Shown here piece after piece: positions 44,655 through 54,710 of a stretch of DNA of 64,000 bases. This DNA comes from Eurosta solidaginis (Eukaryota > Arthropoda > Insecta > Diptera > Tephritidae). Every line of letters starts with the position of its first letter. Position 1 is the first letter of the stretch. The notes below the pieces were generated by a model. The model saw only the letters and a list, made by a program, of their open reading frames with translations. It was not told the DNA's origin and made no database searches. Location of the stretch: assembly GCF_040869045.1 (NCBI RefSeq), contig NC_090319.1, positions 375,301,601-375,365,600 of the forward strand, written 5' to 3'. A program made the position numbers and the translations under genes.

Positions 44655-44931
44655 AGAAGTCTTCTTAGACATTGCTGGGGCTTTCAACAATGTCTCTAAA
44701 CGGGCGGTCATGGATGATCTTAACTACATTGAAGTACATCCAGTCATAACCAGACGCGTCGGCTGCATGTATGAAGCCACGAAATCAGTGAGCAGGTGCA
44801 CGACGCGGTTCGCAGTAGTAGTAGAACCTCAGCTAGCGCCTTTATTGCTCTTTAAAAGATGGTGCTGGGTAAACTCAATTCATAAATTAAGCGTGTCGGA
44901 AAATCAGGCCGACAGATCTGGCTTAAACTAA
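44655..44931 (+). pseudogene. LINE reverse-transcriptase fragment
   Basis: The frame reads LEVFLDIAGAFNNVSKRAVM, matching the RT motif 'A..FLDIEGAF.NV' of R1/LOA-type LINEs. It continues through HPVITRRVGCMYEATKSVSR, the spacing expected before the next motif. The YADD motif is not reached. Short, truncated on both sides. Confidence 0.65.
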
Positions 44932-45011
44932 AATAACAATGGGCACGATGTCATTACTAACTGCCTGGTGACGCAACCTTGGTAGGAAAGTATAACTAAA
45001 TATGTCAGGTA

Positions 45012-45449
45012 GACTGGGTCGATTTATTAACCGATATCGCGCTATCGATTTTTCGATAGGATTGGGGATCAGGAAAAAAAGTTCCACTACGCATACCCAA
45101 AAAAAAACAATTTTCGAGCCTGCGAAATTTAATTTTTTTGACTTTTTTCCCACTTTGATTTTTAAAGTTTTTTTCATGACCTACTAAAAAAAGTTTCATT
45201 TGATTGACAACGCTTTTAGCGGACATTTTTGGGTCGGACACGGTATACATATCAAAATTTTGTTAGAAGGTCATGAAAAAAACCTTAAAAATCAAGGTCG
45301 GAAAAAAGTCAAAAAAATTTAATTTCACAGGCTCGACATTTTTTGTTTTTGGGTATGCGTAGTGGAACTTTTTTTCCTGAGCCCAAATCCCATCGAAAAA
45401 TCGATGGCGCGATATCGGTTAATTTTCGTCCATACAAATCGACCCACCC
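45012..45449. mobile_element. Palindromic MITE flanked by TA, 438 bp
   Basis: Ends GACTGGGTCGATTTATTAAC and, reverse-complemented, GGGTGGGTCGATTTGTATGG. Arms of about 175-190 bp (45012-45187 and 45261-45449) are inverted copies. They share CGATATCGCGC, TTTTTCGAT(A/G)GGATT, TTCCACTACGCATACCCAAA and TTTTTGACTTTTTTCC. TA lies on each side (45010-45011 and 45450-45451), consistent with a Tc1/mariner-type duplication. Several small frames are all by-products of the palindrome. Confidence 0.85.
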
Positions 45450-45451
45450 TA

Positions 45452-46312
45452 ATATGAGGTCAGAGTCGACACTTGATGTGAAAATATAAAGACTAAATAG
45501 GCGAAATAAATGCGACTGCACCGCTTTAGTGGTCAATTTCTGGGTAATCACAAAATCGTAGTCCGCCCTGACCAAATACAAAGCCAACCACTTGAGGGGA
45601 AAGTATAGGATCTATGTAGAACCAAGGCGAGGGACTTTTTACACTGTAGCTCATAATTACCTTTCAGCAATATCTCCAAGCTGCTTAGTTGAGTTTTCTT
45701 GTACAGATCATCAACTTAGCGCATATTTCATACTTGGATTGTGCAAACTTCGAAAAGTACTAAATACTTAAATCGATCTTTATCGCTAATTTATTGAGGA
45801 GGTGGTACTATCTCCCAAATAAGTACTAGTAGTTGTTATTTGCAATTAACTAAATCGAAGGTTGATGTATTGTGGGTCCGTCTTCTTCTTAGTATAAGAT
45901 CTTTTGGAATCGGATTTTACAAATCCGCTTTATGGGAATCGAAACCGAAATTCGAAGAAGGGTACAAGAGATATGTCTCTAAATAAAAATATCGAGAATA
46001 ATGGCACTTTCTTATGGTAAAAAAATTATCGAAACTATAAAATTTACGAGAACGTAGAGAACACCCTAATGTACCTACATCTTTTGATGCGCCTATCAAA
46101 AAAATAAAAAGTTCAAATTCAAATGTTATCAATGTCATTGCACTTATGAATGCGTCGATGAACATGGACATATACAAACTGCAATATTCACACACTTGTT
46201 TATTAGGACTCTTACACACATACATATACATATGTATGTATAGTTTATATTTGAATGCAACCCAATTAGCTAACGTACAAGGACAACATCGAAGCTATGT
46301 AGATCTGGCGAA
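45452..46312. other. Unassigned stretch
   Basis: Open frames of 92 (45309-45587, overlapping the MITE) and 104 codons (45917-46231) on the minus strand show no recognised domain. No repeat seen. Confidence 0.4.
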
Positions 46313-48011
46313 GACTTACTTACTTACTTAATTGGCGCTTAACCGTTTAAACGGTTATGGCCGTCCAACAAGGCGCCCCAGTCGCTGCTTTTCTCTGCCA
46401 ACCGGCGCCAATTGGTCACACCAAGGGAGTTTTAATCGTTTTACACCTGGTCCTTCCAAAGGAGTGGGGCCGCACTCTACCTCTGCTTCCACAGGCGGGT
46501 TCCGATAGAAACACTTTCTTGGACGCATAACATGGCCTAGCCAGCGCAGCCGTTGCATTTATAATTCGCTGAACTATTTTGGTGTCTGCGTATAGCTCGT
46601 ACAGCTCATCGTTAAATCTTCTTCGGTACTCGCCATCGCCAACGCGTAGAGGTCCATAAATCATTCGAAGAACTTTTCCCTCGAACACTCCCAGAGCCGC
46701 TTCATCTACTATTGTCATGGACCATGCTTTTGCACCATATAACAGGATGGGTACGATAAGTGACTTGTAGAGTATGGTTTTCGTTTGCCGAGAGAGGACT
46801 TTACTTTTCAATTGCCTACCTAGTCCAAAGTAGCATTTATTGGCAAGAGTGATTTTTCCCTGGATTTCAGAGCTGATGTTGTTGCTAGTTTTGATGCTGG
46901 TTCCCAAAGAAACGAAGTCTTTTACTATTTCCAAATTATGGCTGCCAATAGTGGCGTGGTGGCCACGGAGCAAATGCGCTGAATTTTTGCTCGATGACAG
47001 CAGGTACTACATTTTGTCCTCATTCACCATCAAACCCATTTTTTTTTTTTCATTTACTTTTCCGGTTTGGAGTAAGCAGAACTTACGGCGAGGTTTGAGG
47101 CCGATGACATCAATTTCATCAGCATACGCCAGTAATTGCACGCTTTTATAGAATATTATTCCAGAGCGGTTATGTTCTGCAGCTAGTATAATTTTGTCCA
47201 GCATCAAATGAAAGAAATCGCACAATAGGGGGTCACCCTGTCTAAAACCTCATTTAGTTTCGAGAGGCTCGGAGAGGTCCTTCCCATTTCTGACTGAGCT
47301 GATGGTGTTGCTCAACGTCATTTTGCACAGCCGTATAAGTTTTGCGGGGAAACCAAATTCAGACATAGCGGCATATAGGCAGCTCCTTTTCGTGCTGTCG
47401 AAGGCGTCTTTAAAATCGACGAAGAGATGATGTGTGTAGATTCTTTTTTCGCGGGTTTTTCCAAGATTTGGATAATTGTGAAAACCTGGTTGATGGTAGA
47501 TTTACCAGGTCTGAAGCCGCACTGATAAGGTCCAATCAGTCGATTCATGGTGGGCTTCAATCTTTCGCAAAATACACTTGACAGGACCTTATATGCGATA
47601 TTAAGAAGGCTGATTACGCGATAGTTGGTGCAGTTTGCAGTATCCCCCTTCTTGTGGACTGGGCAAAGAACACTTAGATTCCAATCGTCGGGCATGCACT
47701 CGTCCTCGCCGTCGTATTTGAATAGCTCCGCAGGCAATCCATCAGCGCCCGCGGCCTTGTTGTTTTTCAATATGGTTATTGCTATTCTGACTTCGTCATA
47801 ATCAGGTGGGGGACATTTATTCCATCATCAGCGATTGCGGGATCGGGTTCGTCATCTCTTTGCGGTAAATCGTTGTCTCAGTGTTCCTTCCATAATCTAA
47901 GTACTCTCTGCACATCAATTACAAAGTCGCCGTTTTCGTTCGCCTTCTGGTATAAGGCGAAGGCCTTGCATGAGATAGCGATTCCATTCGAGAGAAAGGT
48001 TCTTAGAAAGA
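46313..48011 (-). pseudogene. RTE-like LINE reverse transcriptase, decayed
   Basis: Minus-strand LINE ending in a (TAAG)n tail (seen as CTTACTTACTTA at 46313-46330). RT motifs in order: KNNKAAGADGLPAELFK, WNLSVLCPVHKKGD and YRVISLLNIAYKVLS, then QCGFRPGKSTINQVF (47318-47770 frame). LLAYADEIDV follows (47007-47225), where the catalytic YADD has become YADE. A C-terminal part in frames 46416-46973 and 46355-46558 (YGAKAWSM, MQRLRWLGHVMR) comes last. This motif set is typical of the RTE group. At least three frameshifts and the altered catalytic motif make it dead. Family A is inserted at its upstream edge (48012). Confidence 0.8.
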
Positions 48012-49810
48012 AACAAGTAAGGAAGGCTAAGTTCGGGTGTAACCGAACATTACATACTCAGTTGAGAGCTATGGAGACAAAATAAGGGAAAATCACCATG
48101 TAGGAAAATGAACCTAGTGTAACCCTGGAATGTGTTTGTATGACATTTGTATAAAATGGAAGGTATTAAAGAGTATTTTAAGAGGGAGTGGGTAATAGTT
48201 CTATAGGTGAACGCCATTTAGGAATATCGCCATAAAAGTGGACCAGGGCTGACCCTAGAATTTGTTTGTACGATATGGGTATCAAATGAAAGGTTTTAAT
48301 GAGTATTTTAAAAGGGAGTGGGCCTTAGTTCTATAGGTGGACGCCTTTTCGAGACATCGCCATAAAGGTTGACCAGGGGTGACTCTATAATATGTTTGTA
48401 CGATATGGGTATCAAATTAAAGGTATTAATGAGGGTTTGTATATGTGAGGCGTTTTCGAGATATCGACCAAAATGTGGACGAGGGTGACCCAGAACATCA
48501 TCGGTCGGGTACCGCTAATTTATTTATATATATAATACCACGAACGGTATTCCTGCCAAGATTCAAAGCCCTTGATTTCGCCCTGCAGAACTTTTTCATT
48601 TACTTCTACTTAATATGGTAGGTGTCACACCCATTTTATAAAGTTTTTTCCTAAAGTTATATTTTGCGTCAATAAACCAATCCAATTACCATAATTCATC
48701 CCTTTTTTCGTATTTGGTATAGAATTATGGCATTTTTTCGTTTTTCGTAATTTTCGATATCGAAAAAGTGGGCGTGGTCATAGTCCGATTTCGGCAATTT
48801 TTTATACCAATACAAAGTGAGTTCAGATAAGTACGTGAACTGAGTTTAGTAAAGATATATCGATTTTTGCTCAAGTTATCGTATTAACGGCCGAGCGGAA
48901 GGACAGACGGACGACTGTGTAAAAAAACTGGGCGTGGCTTCAACCGATTTCGCCCTTTTTCAAAGAAAACATTTATCGTCCTAGAGTCTAAGCCCCTATC
49001 AAATTTTACAAGGATTGGTAAATTTTTGTGCGACTTATGGCATTAAAAGTATCCTAGACAAATTAAATGAAAAAGGGCGGAGCCACGCCCATTTTGAAAT
49101 TTTCTTTTATTTTTGTATTTTATTGCACAATATCATTACTGGGGTCGAATGTTGACATAATTTACTTATATACTGTAAAGATATTGAATTTTTTGTTAAA
49201 ATTTGACTTAAAAAAATTTTTTTTTTAAAGTGGGCGTGGTCGTTCTCCGATTTTGTTATTTTTATTAAACATACATATAGTAACAGGGGTAACGTTCCTG
49301 CCAAATTTCATCATGATATCTTCAACGCCTGCCAAATTACAGCTTGCAAAACTTTTAAATTACCTTCTTTTAAAAGTGGGCGGTGCCACGCCCATTTTCT
49401 AAAATTTTACTAATTTTCTATTCTGCGTCATAAAGTCAACAGACCTACCAAGTTTCATCGCCTTGTCTGTCTTTGGCAATGAATTATCGCATTTTTTCTG
49501 TTTTTCGAAATTTTCGATATCGAAAAAGTGGGCGTGATTATAGTCCGATATCGTTCATTTTAAATAGCGATCTGATATGAGCGCCCAGGAACCTACATAC
49601 CAAATTTAATCAAGATACCTCAAAATTTACTCAAGTTATCGTGTTAACGGACAGACGGACGGACATGGCTCAATAAAATTTTTTTTCGATACTGATGATT
49701 TTGATATATGGAAGTCTATATCTATCTCGATTCCTTTGTACCTGTACAACCAACCGTTATCCAATCAAAGTTAATATACTCTGTGAGCTCTGCTCAACTG
49801 AGTATAAAAA
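48012..49810 (+). repeat. Family A dispersed repeat, complete copy
   Basis: About 1.8 kb. It starts AACAAGTAAGGAAGGCTAAG and the terminal hairpin GTTCGGGTGTAACCGAAC, then ATACTCAGTTGAGAGCTATG. Next are about three ~129-bp units (near 48113, 48241 and 48371), two TTTTCGATATCGAAAAAGTG blocks (48757, 49513), the GACAGACGGACGGACATGGC run, and the right end TGAGCTCTGCTCAACTGAGT. The ends TATACTCAGTTGAG and CTCAACTGAGTATA form a terminal inverted repeat. Non-coding. It lies against the RTE-like LINE at 46313-48011. Confidence 0.85.
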
Positions 49811-50456
49811 TGGACGTACGCCTATGGTGATGGTACGAATTTCGGCCAGACTTATGTAGACTTAGCGGGCAAAGCAAATTCATCGATTGCGCTGCCTAGG
49901 TAAATTAAGCGCTAGAAAGAATATGCTCCGGCCCAGAAGACGTTTGTAACGAACTTCTCCGGTGGCAATACAGGATGAGGGATTGTCCGCGCTATATTGG
50001 GGGGCTTTGCTGTCTTGGCATTAGTTATCACAGGGATGGCTGAGAAGCTATGATGAACTCGAAAAATCAAGAATTATGTTTGTAATTTATTTTCGACTTT
50101 TATTAAATAAACTTTTTTATAAAATATTTCATTTTATTTTCTACTGGGTTAAGTTAGGAATTATTATTATTTGCGCGATGGTAGTGTCCTCAAGCAATTA
50201 TTTCTTTTCGCATTTTTCATCAGTTTGTTATTAATTCTGTCGTTAAATCGGCGTCTCATGCTTTCTGAACGCATTTAAAAGTTCATTTACTTTTGAACAA
50301 TGCCTGAAGTTCCTTGATGCTGATAATGTCTTACGGGTCATGATAACAATTTTATAAATAAATCGGAAATATTGAACTGAACTGACAACGTAAACAGTAA
50401 ATACACATTAAGTTAGATCGATTTTGCAAATACATAATAAATAAATTTTAAAATAC
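49811..50456. other. Unassigned stretch
   Basis: The first 250 bases are GC-richer and may hold an old LINE piece, but no motif can be read with confidence. The rest is AT-rich. Confidence 0.35.
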
Positions 50457-51303
50457 TGTGGCGAATATTAAGAGCCCATTACTTATACTTAGCATAGACT
50501 TGACTTGACTTGACTTGGCGTAAACATGGCAACTTAGCTACGATTATACCAAACTTAGCGCATACAATCTGGCATCATAAATGTCAATTTGTATGACAAA
50601 ATGTCAAAATGAAATGGAAACAAACAAATGGCATCTCAAAATGTAAACGTCACTTAGAACTTACATAGAAAATCAAAATTCAACTGACTACTAAGTCAAG
50701 TTAAATGTTGTTAAGTTTTGAGTAATCAGTAACATGCAATGTTTATTTAACAGAACTGTAAGTGACAGTTCTCAAGTCAAGTCAAGTCTATGCTAAGTAT
50801 CAATAATGGGCCCTTTAGTAACACTAAGTGATACTCACATCACTAATCTGATACTAAGTAAATAAAGCCACAACAACAATAAAGCAAGCTGGCACACTTG
50901 TATGTACGTAAACAAATTAATCATCATGTACACACATACATACAAGCAGCAGAGAGAGATACTCACAAACGCATGCCATCATCAGCTACTACTTCGCTCA
51001 CATATACCTACACACGCATATGGTTACACACTACAAATACATGCGGTAGAGGATTCTAGAAGAAGAAACGTCTAGACATTTGGGCAGAGAGTATAAAAGC
51101 AGCAGAAGCTGAGTAATCAGTAATCAGTTTGATTTAAGCACGCTATTGGTTGCGAAGTATAAGTGTATTGTGAAGTACTTTCAAAGCAGTCTAATAAAGA
51201 CCATTTTGCATTATTGAATATTGGAGTTATTTATTCAACAATTTAGCGATACGAACGTTAGTAGAAGGTGTAAAATAAGCGGCATTTCTCTAAATTCGTT
51301 ACA
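50457..51303 (+). mobile_element. 5' LTR of a gypsy-type retrotransposon, split by a MITE
   Basis: Begins TGTGGCGAATATTA and ends TAAATTCGTTACA. Without the 344-bp MITE and its duplication it is 500 bp, close to the 480-bp solo LTR of the same family. Promoter and processing signals are visible: TATAAAA at 51092-51098 and AATAAA at 51193-51198, about 100 bases apart. A primer-binding-like TGGTGGCAGAAGAGGA follows from 51306. Internal gag remnants follow. Confidence 0.85.
50471..50814. mobile_element. Harbinger-type MITE, 344 bp, TTA duplication
   Basis: Ends AGAGCCCATTA and (reverse-complemented) AGGGCCCATTA, continuing inward with ATACTTAGCATAGACTTGAC on both sides; about 45 bp of imperfect terminal repeat. 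TTA flanks both ends (50468-50470 and 50815-50817), the 3-bp target of PIF/Harbinger elements. Removing it restores the expected LTR start, GAATATTAGTAACAC. Non-coding. Confidence 0.85.
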
Positions 51304-51362
51304 ATTGGTGGCAGAAGAGGAATTGTTGAATAAATTCCGAGAATTGGGAATACAACTTGGAC

Positions 51363-52254
51363 ATGGCAAAGTTGAGTGAATTGACGATCCAGCAACTGAA
51401 GGAGGATTCCTACTACTGGCAATAAATCCCAGCTACAAAGACGACTATGTGTAGCTATGGTATTTGAAAGAATCAATGCTGACGAGTATGTCAACAAAAA
51501 ATAAACAAACAAAAATGGAAGAAAAAAACGAAACACCGCAGACAGTGACGAGCACAATATCAGCACAAACATCGACAATGGCATCTCAGCTGGAGTCACA
51601 GGAGGAACGCATTTCATAAATGGCGTCGCAAATGTCATCTCAACTGGAAACACAAGAGGCACGTATAGCTGGAATGTCGACACAATGTTCGGAAAAGGTA
51701 TCATCGCAGCTCTTTGCGAAACTGGAAGAGCAGGATGCAAAAATTTTACAACTCGAGGACAAAATTGATGCCGAGATAAAGCGTTGAAAGGTCTTATGCA
51801 ACAGTTACAACTAAAGGCGCCCAGCTGTTCCAGCGAGCAATCCGATGGTAAAAACTCCATCTTTTGACGGCTCTGTTCGTTTCCAGGTATTCAAGCTTCA
51901 ATTTGAGAAGACGGCAGCAGTGAACAACTGGAATGCTGAAGATAAAGTTGCTGCACTGTTCGTGACATTGAAAGGTCCTGCAGCTGAAATCTTACAGACG
52001 ATTCCAGAGTGCGAACGGAACAGTTATGAAGCATTGATGGCCGCTGTCGAGAGACGTAATGGAAGCGAGCATAGAAAACAGATATACCAAATTGAGTTGC
52101 AAAACCGTTACCAAAAAGCGAATGAGACTTTGCAAGGGTTTCCGTCGGATGTTGAAAGATTCGCTCATCTCGCAAATGTAGACGCACCCGTGGAATACAC
52201 CCAGAAGGTTAAAATTCAGAGTTTTATAAATGGAATACGATATGTCGAAACCTG
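51363..52254 (+). pseudogene. Retrotransposon gag remnant
   Basis: Reads downstream of the LTR. A SAP-like N-terminal motif is split by a small deletion/frameshift near 51400 (LSELTIQQLKE in one frame, SQLQRRLCVAMVFERI in another). A coiled-coil-like Gln/Glu/Ser-rich segment with two stops follows (about 51515-51785). Next is an open 136-codon frame (51845-52255) with a capsid-type domain: FKLQFEKTAAVNNW, ALFVTLKGPAAEILQTIP, YQIELQNRYQKANETLQGF and DVERFAHLA. These match gag proteins of insect LTR retrotransposons. No protease, RT or integrase is present; an antisense LTR piece follows directly. Inactive. Confidence 0.75.
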
Positions 52255-52610
52255 ATTCGTTATTACTCAGCTTGTGCTGCTTTTATACTCTCTGTTGCCT
52301 CGTCCGCATATTTTTCTAAAGGTCTAGACGTTTCACCTTCTAGAACTCGTGTACCTCCTGCTTTATAATTTAGTTATATGCGTGTGTATGCGTGAGTAAG
52401 AACTTCGGATTATGATTACATGTGTGTGTGTGTGAGATATCTCTTCACTTCGAGCTGCTGGTTATGTGTGTGCATGTACTTCTCGTCGCCTTCCATGTAT
52501 GTGTGTAAATGATGATTGATGTGTTCATGTACACAAGTGTAGCTTGCTTTATTGTTTTTGTTGTTGTGTCTTTATTTACCAACAGCTTAGTGATGTCAAC
52601 ATTCGCCACA
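52252..52610 (-). mobile_element. Truncated LTR in antisense orientation
   Basis: Same LTR family as 5937-6416: CAGCTTGTGCTGCTTTTATA, GGTCTAGACGTTTCACCTTC, ACCAACAGCTTAGTGATG and the end CATTCGCCACA. The U5 side is missing and the piece joins the gag remnant directly, in the opposite orientation to the LTR at 50457. Confidence 0.8.
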
Positions 52611-53637
52611 ATATTGTTAACAAGATACGCCTCGCATAGGTGAGGTTGCCAAATATGCGCTGCACAACCTCTTGAAGAATAAGGAGCACGCGTCTAGTTA
52701 AGCCAGTCAAGATTGAAATCCAAAATGCATTAAAAGTATTCTTAGAAGGAGTGAGGCACTAACTAACACCCACAGAACACTGTTTGTTATGCTTATCCTT
52801 CAACCGGTAAACCTGTATGGTAAACTTCGGTAATTTTCTTTGTAGGTAGCCTCCAGCCCAGTCCTTTATTGACGTCAGATTAGAACTAGGTGTAATGGTC
52901 TGGGAATCATCCCAAAAATTTGCGTCAAGTTGGCTGTGCTGTTACGTTTTTACTCTGGACCCACAAGCCGCGACTATTATCAGGCATGGGTCAAAACTAT
53001 ATAGCGTGTATGGCAGTGGTTCTACTTGGGAAGATCTACGACACTCCCTATTTCAGGTTAAACCAACAGCCGCAGCTGAGCACCTTATTTGCACATACCT
53101 GATTGGAACATCTTAATAAGCATCTAAACGACGGTTTAGCTCCACCAAGCCCTTCTGACTTACGGCGCTATGTAAGAGGGCTGAAATGGCTCTACTTTCC
53201 CATCAAAAGGAGACAGGACTCTATAGCTTATATCAGCGATATAACATAATGCCAGCTGACCTCAGTCTTTGTCTCTGCTTTGCTTAAGGGCAATGTCCAT
53301 AATTATACCTAACATTAGCCCGATATTCCCATCAAAGCAACGTTGTGTAGAGTTTTAAATTTAAAATACCAATATAAATTATAAGAAATTTTTCTCAAGT
53401 TGGTATTATTTTGGCCAGAAAACTGTCCAGGAAGCCTAATATGAAGTATAGGGCTAGAAAGGCCTTGGTTAAAGTGTGCTGCTAAGGAGCTAGCGGCTGA
53501 AGTTAGAAGGTCTCGTCAAGATTTGCGCAATGAGTCAGTCGTTGATCATACTTCATTCCGTAGGCTATGGGCTTTCTCATATCGAGCATTCCAGAATTCT
53601 TACCAACTTCGACATTATCCCAATGAGGATTTGAATA
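52611..53637. other. Unassigned, possibly decayed LINE sequence
   Basis: Frames of 60-73 codons near 52895-53116 have no recognised motif. The stretch 53460-53640 gives KELAAEVRRSRQDLRNESV, plausible for the linker between LINE endonuclease and RT, but no catalytic motif supports it. Confidence 0.35.
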
Positions 53638-53910
53638 TTTTATTTAATAATTTGGGAAAAATTCAAACAACGTGACATCAGGACGGACAAGGCGACAGCT
53701 ATTTCGATTATACCTTGTAAATCTCTTCAAAAGCCATTTCTCCCGGGAGTGGGATTTGAACACGCACTCCTACGATGGTTGAAGTGTTACAAACGCATTC
53801 AGCCACGTCATGCCTTAGTTGTTGTAAACTGTATCCCAATTACCTTCCTTGCATATTTTATTATTTTTGCACAGTACATACTTTGTATGTAATCATGTGT
53901 TAAAGTTAGT
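53638..53910 (-). repeat. SINE family 2, second full-length copy
   Basis: Same structure as 41566-41830: minus-strand box A GTGGCTGAATGC, box B near GTTCAAATCC, and body GGCTTTTGAAGAGATTTACA. Divergence from the first copy is modest. It interrupts possible LINE-derived sequence. Confidence 0.8.
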
Positions 53911-53929
53911 AATATTGTTTGCCGATAAC

Positions 53930-54420
53930 TTCCCCATGTGCAAGTCTTACCTTAATCATTCCCTCGAGAGAAGACAGGGAAAAGGAACTTAGCGGGAGAA
54001 GTGGACTAGTTAACTGGTTTACGTGTGGGTCTGGTTAAGACGAGAGGGTTGGTGGGGTTTCTTTGTGAGGTGCTAGATGTAACCCTCAAGTCTAAGTTAT
54101 CCGATCAATTGGGCGCATATTGTCACTATTAAGGGAGGAGAAGGCGCTCGAGCTAGCTTTGCAAACATCTTGCGAGTTAATGAGGTCCCTCTGTTCGAAA
54201 ACGGATGGCAGGTGGTCCGTCGCAGCTATTTTGCTCACCAAGGCTCATACATATATCAATGATAACTGGGGTTTTGATGTATCACTGGCCAATGGTAGTT
54301 TATGTGGTACATCTGCTGCTGCTGTATGGAGGATGATGAGATTGATTCAACAATCCATTTCATGCGTCAAGCTTTTGTTAGAATAAAGCGAAAGTATTGC
54401 GGTCTAAGCTCATTTGAATC
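53930..54420 (+). pseudogene. LOA/R1-like LINE remnant (relative of 42432-43596)
   Basis: Parallels 42535-43330: TTGCCGATAACTTCCC, GTTAACTGGTTTACGTGTGG (the TDGS position, now disrupted), GAAAACGGATGGCAGGTGGT, CCAAGGCTCATACATATATC and CTGTATGGAGGATGATGAGA. RNase H between these points is largely deleted. Open frames of 88 and 130 codons (54120-54386, 54302-54694) are partial and shifted. Confidence 0.65.
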
Positions 54421-54710
54421 TCCGAAGGATTCCTCCTGCGGTCATACCTCACTTGAATATTGGGAGGATTTCTCTTACGGTCTCGTCTTTAATCTCCGGA
54501 GGATTTTCTGGGGCCAATGCTCTAGGGATCTCCATGAGGTAATTGTTGTTATAGTAGGTACCTTCCGGCCCCGAATTTCTGCTATTCTACGTTTCGAAAT
54601 CAAAGCAACCGCTATCTACAATTTGCTACAGCTAATATCGATAAAAATCATTCAATTTATCGTTAGACAATTTAAAAAAAAAAAACTTATTTAAAAAAAC
54701 AATCCAATAA

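Noticed and set aside
51258..51860. 200-codon minus-strand open frame with hydrophobic stretches
   Set aside because: It overlaps the LTR end and gag remnant in antisense. The plus strand carries the recognisable SAP-like and capsid-like motifs.
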